From: a bacterium
GTDB taxonomy: Bacteria; Bacillota; Bacilli; Lactobacillales; Streptococcaceae
DNA length: 64,000 nt
Assembly (NCBI GenBank): GCA_905221205.1
Contig: CAJNCG010000001.1
Coordinates: 558,001-622,000, forward strand
Direction: 5' to 3'
Shown here: positions 8,518 through 18,098 of the stretch, in pieces
How the letters are laid out: each line of letters opens with the position of its first letter
Numbering within the stretch: position 1 is the first letter of the stretch
Position numbers and translations under genes: made by a program
Notes under the pieces: generated by a model
What the model saw: the letters and a program-made list of their open reading frames with translations, nothing else
Told to the model about the DNA's origin: nothing
Database searches by the model: none

Positions 8518-9282
8518 TTATAGTTTAATGCTAAGTGTAGCTATATAGTCATTTCCATAACGTGATAATCGATGTCTTTTGTCACATGATTCATAAAAAT
8601 CAATCATAGCAAGACCATTTTTAAGTTGTCCTCTAATCTGACTTTCTAAGGTATGACTAAATTCATAGCCATATTCTGGATTGATGGTGATTTTGCCTTC
8701 CTCTTCAAGCTCTCTTGAATTAAAAGGTATTGAAAACTTCAAGAGTAGTTCCTCATCGGGTTTATCCCATACAATATCAGCATCATACATGTATATCCAA
8801 GGGTTCATAAATCCGACCATTAACAGTCCATCCTTTTTCAATACTCGAGAGGCTTCTTTATACATGTTTTCTAAATCTTCTATATATACATTTGAAACCG
8901 GATTAAAAATAATATCAAAAGTTTCATTTTCAAATGGAAATGGTTTTGTCATATCACCTTGAACTGTATTGATTTTTAATCCTTCTCTTTTAGCAACCAT
9001 CTCATCTCTTTGTAATTGTGATTTCGAAAAATCCATTATGGTTACATCATAACCTTTTAGAGCAAAAACTGGTCCCTGCTGTCCACCACCACAAGCTAAC
9101 CCTAATATCTTTTTTCCGTTTGCTTTTTCAAACCATTCTGTTGGAACTTTTTTCCCAACAGTTAAGGCAACAGAAATTGGATGTTTTCTAACTTCTTCTA
9201 ATTCTTCATGTGTCAATGGCTCAGTGTAGTCATTTTTTACATTATTCCATCTATCTTCATTTAATTTTATATAATTGTTCAT
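8518..9282 (-). CDS. class I SAM-dependent methyltransferase
   Basis: A 254-residue Rossmann-fold methyltransferase. Motif I is LGLACGGGQQG at about 60-70, with acidic Asp84 after beta-2 (VTIMDFS). VQGDMTKPFPF and FDIIFNPVSNVYIEDL are motifs II/III. The substrate is unknown; the family is widespread in Firmicutes and usually annotated only as class I SAM methyltransferase. The gene is AT-rich and monocistronic, with its own promoter, a 100-base leader holding a possible 10-codon uORF, and a terminator. It separates the RpiR regulator from the nan genes and so may be an insertion into that locus. Confidence 0.85.
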   Translation of the reverse strand: MNNYIKLNEDRWNNVKNDYTEPLTHEELEEVRKHPISVALTVGKKVPTEWFEKANGKKILGLACGGGQQGPVFALKGYDVTIMDFSKSQLQRDEMVAKREGLKINTVQGDMTKPFPFENETFDIIFNPVSNVYIEDLENMYKEASRVLKKDGLLMVGFMNPWIYMYDADIVWDKPDEELLLKFSIPFNSRELEEEGKITINPEYGYEFSHTLESQIRGQLKNGLAMIDFYESCDKRHRLSRYGNDYIATLSIKL

Positions 9283-9307
9283 CTTATAATCTTCTCGTAA
9301 TTTTATA

Positions 9308-9340
9308 TTATTTCGATTTAAGGTGAATGGGTTGCCACAT
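9308..9340 (-). CDS. possible 10-codon leader peptide upstream of the methyltransferase
   Basis: ATG at 9340 opens a 10-codon frame (MWQPIHLKSK, stop TAA) with AGGTGAG 5-6 bases upstream, a strong ribosome-binding site. It ends 25 bases before the methyltransferase start. AGGTGA at the ribosome-binding site can pair with TCACCT inside the frame (9321-9326 with 9346-9351), so ribosome movement could change leader folding. No homologue is known to me; coding status is unproven. Confidence 0.35.
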   Translation of the reverse strand: MWQPIHLKSK

Positions 9341-9387
9341 TTCTCTCACCTCTAGAAATTCTAATTTGTCAAATTTTCGTCCATCTC

Positions 9388-9396
9388 ATTATATCA
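9388..9396 (-). promoter_or_regulatory. extended -10 promoter of the methyltransferase transcript
   Basis: The minus strand reads TGATATAAT about 105 bases upstream of the methyltransferase ATG, giving a leader of roughly 100 bases. Confidence 0.5.
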
Positions 9397-9514
9397 TTTT
9401 TCCACATTTTCTCATTTACTCAAACTAAACACTAGTTAAATTGATGATAGAATTGCTCTCCCTTTAACCTTTCATACAAGATGCTTATTTTCTCTTTTCA
9501 CCCAAATTTTGCAA

Positions 9515-9577
9515 TAAAAAAAGAATTAAGCAAAACAGTTTTCACTCAAGTAGTGATTAAGTGTTTTTCTTAATTCT
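9515..9577 (-). terminator. terminator after nanA-ROK operon 1
   Basis: On the minus strand AGAATTAAG (right arm CTTAATTCT) closes a stacked hairpin with inner AAAACA/TGTTTT and CACT/AGTG stems, followed by a run of seven T. It lies just after the ROK gene stop. Confidence 0.8.
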
Positions 9578-9588
9578 ATAGCTCCAAA

Positions 9589-10473
9589 CTAGGATTGTTT
9601 TGTCTTGAAATGATAGTAGGCACCCAACATACCTGCTGTATTTTGGTGATGGGCAAATTCTAATCGTGTTTTTTCTGCTAGGCTTGGTACCAAGGCATCT
9701 TTTAAGGCTGTGCGGATTTTCGGTTTGAGGATAGCCTCTTGTCCCATGATACCGCCACCGAGAATGACCACTTCTGGATTGGCAACGTAGCAAATATTTG
9801 CCAGACCTTTTCCAAGATAATCTACCATGCGGTCAATACCAGCCATACAAATCTTGTTGCCTTCAGTGGCTTCCTTAAAGATGCGTCGGCCATTCCACTG
9901 ATCAACTGGATCGCCATGAGCTGCTGCTACATACTCCACCAAGGCTGTCGTAGAGGCCAAGTCTTGGAAAGCTCCATCCTGCATATGCATATAACCGACT
10001 TCACAGGCTGAGTTGCTAAATCCATGGAAGACTTTCCCATCCATAATCAAGCAACCCCCGATACCTGTTCCAATAGTCAAGCAAAGAGTGACAGTCGCTC
10101 CCTTACCTGAACCAGATACCGCTTCAGCCAGACCTGCACAGTTGACATCATTTTCAATTTCACAAGGAATATTAAAGCTAGTCTCGATTTCCTTTTTGAA
10201 CTGGGTGCCTGCATAGTTAGGGATTTGAGGCCCAGCATAGAAAATTTCCCCCTTATCTGGATCCACCATCCCCGCAGAAGAAATAGCAACACCTGCTACT
10301 GAGCCTTTTTCTAAATAGCTGGCAACGATATCTTTTGTCTTTTGTAAGATATGGGGACCACCCTTATGCGCCTCAGTTGGCATTTCATGGGATTCAACAA
10401 GTTGGCCTTCTTGATCGATCAAACCATATTTGATGTTGGTTCCACCGATATCAATTGCAACGTAGTGTGTCAT
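9589..10473 (-). CDS. nanK: ROK-family sugar kinase, probable N-acetylmannosamine kinase
   Basis: A 294-residue ROK kinase: the phosphate-binding AIDIGGTNIKYGL is at the N-terminus, then IENDVNCAGLAE with the catalytic Asp, and TIGTGIGG. It probably phosphorylates ManNAc released by the lyase encoded 17 bases upstream. The usual zinc motif (GEIGH ... CxCGxxGC) is altered: CEVGYMHM has Tyr in place of His and the cysteine cluster is absent, as in some other ManNAc kinases. Second gene of the nanA-nanK operon. A glucokinase-like role cannot be excluded by sequence alone. Confidence 0.8.
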   Translation of the reverse strand: MTHYVAIDIGGTNIKYGLIDQEGQLVESHEMPTEAHKGGPHILQKTKDIVASYLEKGSVAGVAISSAGMVDPDKGEIFYAGPQIPNYAGTQFKKEIETSFNIPCEIENDVNCAGLAEAVSGSGKGATVTLCLTIGTGIGGCLIMDGKVFHGFSNSACEVGYMHMQDGAFQDLASTTALVEYVAAAHGDPVDQWNGRRIFKEATEGNKICMAGIDRMVDYLGKGLANICYVANPEVVILGGGIMGQEAILKPKIRTALKDALVPSLAEKTRLEFAHHQNTAGMLGAYYHFKTKQS

Positions 10474-10490
10474 AAATACCTCCTTATGGA

Positions 10491-11408
10491 TTAGAGGAAG
10501 CGCTCCTTGGTTTCACGAATCAATTGAGCAGCTGCTTCTACAACTGGACGATCTTCTTCGGTCACTGGAGTCAATGGCGAACGAACAGAACCAATATTCA
10601 AGCCTTCATTAATCTTCAAGACTTCTTTAATCACACCGTACATATTTCCATGTGCAGAAGTGAGTTTACCAATGATTGCGTTGATAGCATATTGCAATTC
10701 ACGCGCTGTTTCTAGGTCTTTGTCCGCAATCAACTGATTGAGTTTCAAGAAGAGTTCTGGCATCGCACCATAAGTACCACCGATACCAGCTTTAGCTCCC
10801 ATGAGACGACCACCTAAGAACTGCTCATCTGGACCGTTGAAGACGATATGGTCTTCCCCACCAAGGCTCACAAAGGTTTGGATATCTTGAACTGGCATAG
10901 AAGAGTTCTTAACACCGATAACACGTGGATTTTTCAACATTTCAGTATAGAGACTTGGCGTCAAAGCAACCCCTGCCAATTGAGGAATGTTATAAATCAC
11001 GTAGTCTGTATTTGGAGCTGCAGAACTGATATCGTTCCAGTATTTAGCAACTGAATATTCTGGTAAGCGGAAATAAATCGGCGGAATTGTTGCAATAGCA
11101 TCTACTCCCAAGCTTTCCGCATGGCGAGCCAGTTCCATACTGTCTTTGGTATTGTTGCAAGCTACGTGAGCGATAATGGTCAATTTACCTTTGGCAATCG
11201 CCATAACTTCTTCCAAAATCAACTTGCGGTCTTCTACACTTTGGTAGATACATTCACCAGAAGATCCATTGACATAAAGACCTTGAACACCTTTATCAAT
11301 GAAGTATTGAACCAAGGCACGTGTACGCTCAGGACTTACTTCTCCTTGATCATCATAACATGCGTAGAAGGCTGGAATGACACCTTCGTATTTTTTTAAA
11401 TCTGACAT
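10491..11408 (-). CDS. nanA: N-acetylneuraminate lyase (copy 1)
   Basis: Class I aldolase that splits N-acetylneuraminate into ManNAc and pyruvate. 305 residues, full length. The pyruvate-binding GSSGE is at 48-52, Tyr139 and Schiff-base Lys167 (GVKNSS) are in place, and NIPQLAGVALT follows the tyrosine. It is the first gene of a two-gene operon with a CcpA-type operator over the promoter. A close paralogue lies at 24767-25684 with the same key residues and much of the same sequence. Note that pneumococcal nanA often names the sialidase instead; here it is the lyase. Confidence 0.92.
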   Translation of the reverse strand: MSDLKKYEGVIPAFYACYDDQGEVSPERTRALVQYFIDKGVQGLYVNGSSGECIYQSVEDRKLILEEVMAIAKGKLTIIAHVACNNTKDSMELARHAESLGVDAIATIPPIYFRLPEYSVAKYWNDISSAAPNTDYVIYNIPQLAGVALTPSLYTEMLKNPRVIGVKNSSMPVQDIQTFVSLGGEDHIVFNGPDEQFLGGRLMGAKAGIGGTYGAMPELFLKLNQLIADKDLETARELQYAINAIIGKLTSAHGNMYGVIKEVLKINEGLNIGSVRSPLTPVTEEDRPVVEAAAQLIRETKERFL

Positions 11409-11468
11409 AGATTTTCTCCTAAGATTTCTTTTTTTCTGCTAAAAGCAAGATTTATTCTTTACGTGTTT

Positions 11469-11511
11469 AGTATACACCTTGTGAAAAACGCTTTCAATAT
11501 CTTGTATACAC
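11469..11511 (-). promoter_or_regulatory. nan operon 1 promoter with cre and paired GTGTATAC boxes
   Basis: On the minus strand -35 TTGAAA (11492-11497), a 17-base spacer and -10 TATACT (11469-11474) precede the lyase gene. TTGAAAGCGTTTTTCA (11482-11497) fits a CcpA cre site and covers the -35. The octamer GTGTATAC occurs twice in the same orientation (11470-11477 and 11504-11511), 34 bases apart, flanking the cre; these are candidate sites for the RpiR regulator. The rest of 11512-11580 shows no gene. Confidence 0.7.
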
Positions 11512-11580
11512 TTAGATTTTAGTTTCGATATGTATTTTGAAATGTTTATGGCTTGAAAGTAGTTTCAGAAACAAGTCATC

Positions 11581-11673
11581 CTATTGGTATTTTGCAAAAA
11601 TTTTCTCCATCAGTCCAGTCTGAATAAAGATCAAGAGTCCAAATCCAAAAAGCAGGAAGGCTGAGCTACCTAA
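11581..11673 (-). pseudogene. relic: C-terminal tail of a membrane protein (DUF624-like?)
   Basis: On the minus strand a frame without a start codon reads LGSSAFLLFGFGLLIFIQ and ends EKIFAKYQ-stop at 11581. It looks like one last membrane helix and tail of a larger membrane protein; DUF624/YesL proteins, common in nan operons, end in a similar way, but that identification is from memory and weak. It is cut off at the V-ATPase terminator and so marks the left edge of a rearranged segment. Confidence 0.45.
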
Positions 11674-11714
11674 AATAAAAAAAGCTTAGAAAGGCTTACT
11701 GCCTTATCCAAGCT
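11674..11714 (-). terminator. terminator of the V-ATPase operon
   Basis: The minus strand shows two stacked stems, outer AGCTT/AAGCT and inner AAGGC/GCCTT, then a run of seven T, 38 bases after the ntpD stop. Confidence 0.85.
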
Positions 11715-11751
11715 GATATTTGTTCATCTAATTAAAATCTAAATAAAGAAT

Positions 11752-12363
11752 CTACTTCACTTTCATAATCCGAACTAAATTGGCTCTTTCTGCCTCCTCT
11801 AGTTTCAATTCTATATAATGAATAGTTTCTGACAAGTTTGGAATAATCGAATATTCTAATCCATTTACACGTCTACGTGTTTTTTCTATTTCATCAGCCA
11901 TTAACTGACACGTTTTTTCAACTTCTGCCAGTCTTAGTAATTTATCAATTAAACTATTCATTGTAGCAAATACATCATCCATTTCACTATTAGAAGATAA
12001 ATAGCTGTATTCACTGTTCTCATTTTGAGAAGTAATATTCATATGCATTCTAGGAACTGTTACACTCATGATATTTTCTTTCTCAACAAATAATTCAATT
12101 TCTTTCGATGGAATTGAAAATAATTCCTCCACCATTAGAGAGTTCTTTAATGATTTAGCAACTGCAAAGGATTTTAGATTATCAATTAGATAACTTTCTA
12201 CTTCTTTCCGAAGTTGATTATTCTCACGAATCAAAGAAATAAATCGCCTCATCAATTCATCTCTTTTATCCTTTAATAACTTATGTCCACGTTCAGCTGT
12301 TTTCAAACGTTCCTTTAAGTTATTCAATTCCATACGAGTTGGTTTTACATTCAAACGCACCAT
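11752..12363 (-). CDS. ntpD: V-type ATP synthase subunit D
   Basis: Central rotor-shaft subunit linking the A3B3 head to the membrane ring. 203 residues, mostly long coiled-coil helices: N-terminal [21 protein letters not shown] and C-terminal [16 protein letters not shown] are family hallmarks. Last gene of ntpFIKECGABD; the homologues of the E. hirae ntpH and ntpJ genes do not follow, and the operon ends in a terminator. Confidence 0.95.
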   Translation of the reverse strand: MVRLNVKPTRMELNNLKERLKTAERGHKLLKDKRDELMRRFISLIRENNQLRKEVESYLIDNLKSFAVAKSLKNSLMVEELFSIPSKEIELFVEKENIMSVTVPRMHMNITSQNENSEYSYLSSNSEMDDVFATMNSLIDKLLRLAEVEKTCQLMADEIEKTRRRVNGLEYSIIPNLSETIHYIELKLEEAERANLVRIMKVK

Positions 12364-12385
12364 AGATAATCACTCCATTTCTGGA

Positions 12386-13771
12386 TTAAACTTCTACCAA
12401 AGGTAAGTATTTATCAAGCAAATCATCTTTGATACGTTTTAACTCTGTTCTAGGAAGAATTGATAGTAATTCCCACCCAAGATTCAACGTATCTTCTATA
12501 TTTCGATTTTTATAAAATCCTTGGTTGATGTACTCTTCTTCAAAACGCTTTGTAAACTTCACATACAATTTATCTACATCAGATAAAGCCGATTCTCCTA
12601 ATACTACTGCTAACTCTTCAACCTTTTTCCCTTGGGCATAGGCTGCAAACAGTTGATTCATAGTTGGAGCATGATCTCCACGAGTTTTACCTTCTCCAGA
12701 TCCCTTATCTTTTAATCGAGAGAGAGAAGGTAAAACATTGATTGGTGGACGATAACCTTGATTATACAACTCATGCGACAAAATAATTTGCCCTTCAGTA
12801 ATGTATCCAGTTAAATCAGGAATTGGATGTGTTATGTCATCTTCTGGCATTGTTAAAATAGGAATCTGTGTCACTGAACCTTTTTTACCAACTAAGCGAC
12901 CAGCCCTTTCGTATAGAGTTGATAAATTTGTATATAAATATCCCGGATAGCCTCGTCTACCTGGAACTTCACGGCGAGCTGCCGAGACTTCACGTAACGC
13001 TTCACAATAGTTAGTCATATCCGTCATGATAACTAGAACATGCATATCTTTTTCAAAAGCTAGATACTCTGCCGCAGTTAAAGCAATGCGGGGAGTTGCA
13101 ATACGCTCAATTGCAGGATCATTTGCCAAGTTCATAAATAAGACTGAACGATCGATCGCTCCTGTTTTTCTGAGTTCTTCCATAAAGAACTCAGCTTCTT
13201 CAAAAGTAATACCCATTGCTGCAAATACAACCGCAAAATTTTCATCAGAATTTAAAACAGTCGCTTGTCTTGCTATCTGAGCTGCTAATTCATTATGAGG
13301 TAAACCCGAACCTGAAAATACTGGTAGTTTTTGACCACGTACAAGAGTATTCAAATGATCAATAGAGGAGATCCCTGTCTGAATAAATTCATCTGGATAA
13401 TCTCTAGATACAGGATTAATAGCTTGACCATCAATATCTAAATATTTCTCTGGAATTAAATCTGGTCCACCATCAATTGGTTTTCCCATCCCATTAAAAA
13501 TTCGACCAACCATATCCTCAGATACAGCCAATTCTAGTGCATGACCAGCAAAACGAATTTTAGACTTTTCTAAATTTATTCCACTAGATCCTTCAAAAAG
13601 CTGAACCATTGCTTTATCTTCGTGGATCTCTAAAACTTGTCCACGACGAATTTCTCCATTATGAAGTTGAATTTCAACTAACTCATTGTAAGACACATTA
13701 TTAACTTGTTCAACAATCATAAGAGGCCCAACAACTTCACTAGCAGTTCTGTATTCTTTTATAACACTCAT
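12386..13771 (-). CDS. ntpB: V-type ATP synthase subunit B
   Basis: Non-catalytic nucleotide-site subunit of the V1 head. 461 residues, full length, with no P-loop; it has [18 protein letters not shown] where the catalytic subunit carries the P-loop, and the conserved [20 protein letters not shown] segment. It starts directly against the ntpA stop (adjacent bases), so expression of A and B is probably coupled for equal stoichiometry. Confidence 0.96.
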
Positions 13772-15547
13772 TTATAGACCTCCTGTTTCTAATATCAAAT
13801 GAATTTGATGTGTAATCTCATTTGAAATAATTTTGATTTCATCTAATCTATCTTCTGAAACATATTTACTTCTCGCCATACGGTCTCGAACTGCCACGGT
13901 ACCTTCCATAATCTCTGTAAAGTAAGAACCCAACTCTAAAGCATGATTTGCCTGATCAGCAAAAGTTAGGATATTACTTAACATTGCTTCTTGTTTTGCA
14001 AACGAAGTGAATGTATCTACCGAATCAAAAGCGTTCTGTTGCAAATAATCTTCTCTAATTTGTTTAGCAATTTCCATCGTTAGTCGTTCATTATCAGACA
14101 GAGAATCAATTCCAACAAGACGAACAATTTCCTCTAAACTAGATTCCCGTTGTAAGTAGTTCATCGCACGAGTTATTTTACTATTCCAATCTGTCTTCTC
14201 TTTACCATCTATATAAGTTCCCACACTGTCTTTATAGAGTGAGTAAGATGTAAGCCAGTTAATTGCAGGAAAATGACGTCGCTGTGCCAACGGAGCATCA
14301 AGCCCCCAAAAAACTTTCACAATCCGTAAAGTGTTTTGAGTAACTGGTTCTGAAATATCTCCACCAGGTGGCGATACAGCTCCAATAGCAGTAATCGTTC
14401 CTTCACGTTCTGGAAGCCCTAGAACCTGAGAACGTCCCGCTCTTTCATAATATTCAGCGATACGACTTCCCAGATAAGCAGGATAACCCTCATCACCAGG
14501 CATTTCTTCTAGACGTCCTGACATTTCACGTAGCGCTTCTGCCCAACGTGAAGTCGAATCAGCCATAATGGCGACAGAGTAGCCCATATCACGAAAATAC
14601 TCAGCCATGGTAATTCCTGTATAAATTGAAGCCTCACGAGCAGCAACAGGCATATTTGAAGTATTAGCAATCAGAACTGTCCGTTGCATAATTGATTGTC
14701 CTGTATTAGGGTCAATCAACTCAGGAAACTCATTCAGTACATCCGTCATTTCATTTCCACGTTCTCCACAACCGACATAAATAACAATATCAACATTGGC
14801 AAATTTAGCTACTTGGTGTTGTACAACTGTCTTTCCTGCTCCAAACGGTCCAGGAACAGCTGCTGCTCCCCCTTTGGTTACTGGAAAGAATGTATCAATA
14901 ACTCGTTGACCTGTGATTAATGGTTCTTCTGGGATTAAACGTTTAGAAACAGGACGCGCCTTTCGGACAGGCCATTTTTGCATAAGTGTTCCTTTATAGA
15001 AACTACCGTCCAATTTTTTTATTTCATATACAACTTCATCAATTGTAAAATCGCCAGAGGCAATAGAAACGACTTCGCCAGATATTCCATAAGGAACCAT
15101 AATTTTATGATTAACTACTTCGGTTTCCTTGACAGTTCCAAGAATATCACCCGTACTCACTTTTTGACCAATTGATATAGTGGAATCAAAATGCCACTTA
15201 ATATCTCTATCCAAACTTGGAACTTCTACCCCACGAACTAGAAAATCATTATGAGTAGCCAATTTAAATCGATCTAATGGGCGTTGTATGCCATCAAACA
15301 TTTGAGAAATCAATCCAGGCCCTAATTCAACCGAGAGAGGTTCTCCAGTTGTAACAACAGGTTCTCCCGGACCAAGACCAGATGTTTCTTCATAGACTTG
15401 GATAGATGCCTCATCTCTTCTCATTTCAATAATTTCACCGATTAACCCTAGCTTACCTACACGGCAAATATCTTGAATATTAGCCTCCTGCATACCTGAT
15501 GCAATAACTAGAGGTCCCGATACTTTTATAATCTTCCCTTGAGTCAA
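13772..15547 (-). CDS. ntpA: V-type ATP synthase catalytic subunit A (TTG start)
   Basis: Catalytic subunit of the V1 head, 591 residues. The P-loop GPFGAGKT, the non-homologous region unique to V/A-type A subunits, and [22 protein letters not shown] are present. The open frame reaches an ATG eight codons earlier (15571), but AAGGAG sits only 7-8 bases before the TTG at 15547, giving the usual start (M)[11 protein letters not shown] and the usual length; the upstream ATG would place that Shine-Dalgarno inside the gene. The gap to ntpG is 62 bases. Confidence 0.95.
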
Positions 15548-15609
15548 AGTTATTCTCCTTACTAAGTCCAAAAATTATAGAATAATATTACAGACAATTT
15601 TGTACATTA

Positions 15610-15930
15610 TTATAAAATATTGTGTCCTACTGCTTTCTCTACATTATCCTCTATACGTTTTAATCCTAAATTTAAACCTTGTTTATGAGTCGGTAATAAA
15701 ATAATAGCAGGCACAACTTGGGAATCATAATGGCGAATTGTATCTAATATCATTGAAGCAATGTCTTCAGTGATATAAATGACACCATAATCAGATTGAG
15801 CTAATTTTCTTAGTGTATTTATAGCTTCTTGTTCTTGATAGGCAGGAAATATATCAAACCCAATCATGCTAAATGGTAAAATAATATCACGGCTACCAAT
15901 TATGCCAATTTTATACTTATTAGCTTCCAT
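15610..15930 (-). CDS. ntpG: V-type ATP synthase subunit F
   Basis: A 106-residue small central-stalk subunit with a Rossmann-like fold: KIGIIGSRDIILPFSMIGFD at the N-terminus and GVIYITEDIASMI in the middle, as in subunit F (called NtpG in E. hirae). The start overlaps the end of ntpC by 11 bases. Confidence 0.92.
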   Translation of the reverse strand: MEANKYKIGIIGSRDIILPFSMIGFDIFPAYQEQEAINTLRKLAQSDYGVIYITEDIASMILDTIRHYDSQVVPAIILLPTHKQGLNLGLKRIEDNVEKAVGHNIL

Positions 15931-16927
15931 AATGTGGGCGTATCCTTTCTTTTATTGATTCAAAGGGAATTGTATTTTGAAGAGCTGATATGATCATTCT
16001 GAGATTCTTTACTTCAAACTCACATCCCAATAAATATCTAGCAAGAACTAACGGCCCCTCTACATTGTACCTTCCTTGATCTAAAGTTTTATACAATAGT
16101 AAATCACATAAAAATTCTAACTCAGAAGATGAAATTGTTGCGTCCTGCATCTTCAATTCATAAGTTGAAAAGATTGAATCTAAGCTTGGATTTATTTTAT
16201 TGAACCACACAAATATTTCTTGATTTTCTACAATGTATATAAATTCTTTAGCAGAAATACTTCCTTCATCTGAAAGTAATTGTAAAATATCCCCATGACT
16301 CTTATTTTGAGATAAACCACGTTTTACAGTAATAATATTATAAAAGTCAATCATTTCGACAATAACCTGAGACAGTACCTCATCTAACTCATTAGATAAA
16401 AGTTTCAGATGTTTAAAATATGCTAGATCAGCTCCGACATCAAGTACACGAATATTATTAAAAGTTTCATACTCATTCCAAATTGATTCTACTTCACGAA
16501 CCATAAAATCAGGAAGTGTATCTGAATGTAAGGAAGAAACTAAATGTTTTAAACTTTCTATATCAAAAATCCCTATTGGAATTAATAATTTAGAAAAATC
16601 TTTCTTAATTGCCGCCTTAGATTTTAATAAAACTTTGATATTATGATAAACATATCGTAAAGCAAATAAAGTCACAATTATATCAGACGGACTTTCAGCA
16701 TAGGCCCATCTATAATCATTGACTAATTTTGTCATTAGCGAAATCTCTGTCTGACTAGGATCTTCTAAGACGTCAATCGATAAATGATAGGGAGTTGATT
16801 CTAAGATAAATGCCAATGTCTCCGTATCTTTGGATTGTATAATTTTTTGAAATTTTTCTTCTGTAATAAAATCGTTTTCTTTTACCGAAATCGTCGTATT
16901 TAATTTTGAAAAAAGATTAGTATCCAT
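15920..16927 (-). CDS. ntpC: V-type ATP synthase subunit C
   Basis: A 335-residue, largely helical subunit that connects the central stalk (D-F) to the membrane ring (subunit d/C of V/A-ATPases). Low sequence conservation is normal for the family; assignment rests on the C-terminal pattern EGPLVLARYLLGCEFEVKNLR and on its place between ntpE and ntpG. 64 bases separate it from ntpE. Confidence 0.9.
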   Translation of the reverse strand: MDTNLFSKLNTTISVKENDFITEEKFQKIIQSKDTETLAFILESTPYHLSIDVLEDPSQTEISLMTKLVNDYRWAYAESPSDIIVTLFALRYVYHNIKVLLKSKAAIKKDFSKLLIPIGIFDIESLKHLVSSLHSDTLPDFMVREVESIWNEYETFNNIRVLDVGADLAYFKHLKLLSNELDEVLSQVIVEMIDFYNIITVKRGLSQNKSHGDILQLLSDEGSISAKEFIYIVENQEIFVWFNKINPSLDSIFSTYELKMQDATISSSELEFLCDLLLYKTLDQGRYNVEGPLVLARYLLGCEFEVKNLRMIISALQNTIPFESIKERIRPHYGS

Positions 16928-16991
16928 AAAATACCTTTCTAATTTTATTGGAATACTCCAAATTTCTAAGAAGGATTAACCAATTTCATCC

Positions 16992-17573
16992 TTAATTGAT
17001 AAAAATTTGATTTGCGATACTTGAACTTTCTTCCTTAGAAATCGATCCAATTAATGTTTTATACAAATAATTATCATCAATTTTACCTATTGAAATAAGT
17101 AAGCCTGATTCATTTGAGATAGGTTGTTCACTAAATAAATAATTTGGAAAAGAGAATTTCAATTTCTCTAATTGTTCCAAATTGAATTTAGCTAAAGTCC
17201 GTTCCCCAAAAGTTACTATGACCTCTTGTTGTGAATATCGTTCCAGAATTCGATAGATGAACTCCATTTCTTTATCTGCACTCCAAGATTCCATTTCTAG
17301 TAAAGCAGATTGAAAAAGTTCTTTTAATATTTTCTGTTTTGATACTAACGTTGATTGGCGTTCCTTATTTTTTAATTGTTGAAAAATTATTTGATATTTC
17401 TGTTGCAATTCTTTTAACTTTCGTTCATGTTCAGCTTCTTTTTTCTTTATAATGAGCGATTTTTGCATTTCAAATTCATCATCAATCTTCTTTTTGGAAT
17501 CCAATAATTTCATACGCCCTTTTTCATGAGCTTGTTCAATAACAGACTCTCGTAAGTTTTCTAAATTGCTCAT
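16992..17573 (-). CDS. ntpE: V-type ATP synthase subunit E
   Basis: Peripheral stalk subunit, 193 residues. The N-terminal half is a charged coiled coil (KKKEAEHERKLKELQQK), followed by a globular C-terminal domain. It would pair with NtpF to form the stator. Located 33 bases after ntpK. Confidence 0.88.
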   Translation of the reverse strand: MSNLENLRESVIEQAHEKGRMKLLDSKKKIDDEFEMQKSLIIKKKEAEHERKLKELQQKYQIIFQQLKNKERQSTLVSKQKILKELFQSALLEMESWSADKEMEFIYRILERYSQQEVIVTFGERTLAKFNLEQLEKLKFSFPNYLFSEQPISNESGLLISIGKIDDNYLYKTLIGSISKEESSSIANQIFIN

Positions 17574-17606
17574 TTAGACACCTCCTTTGAATTGCAAATT
17601 TATTTC

Positions 17607-18098
<492 letters not shown>

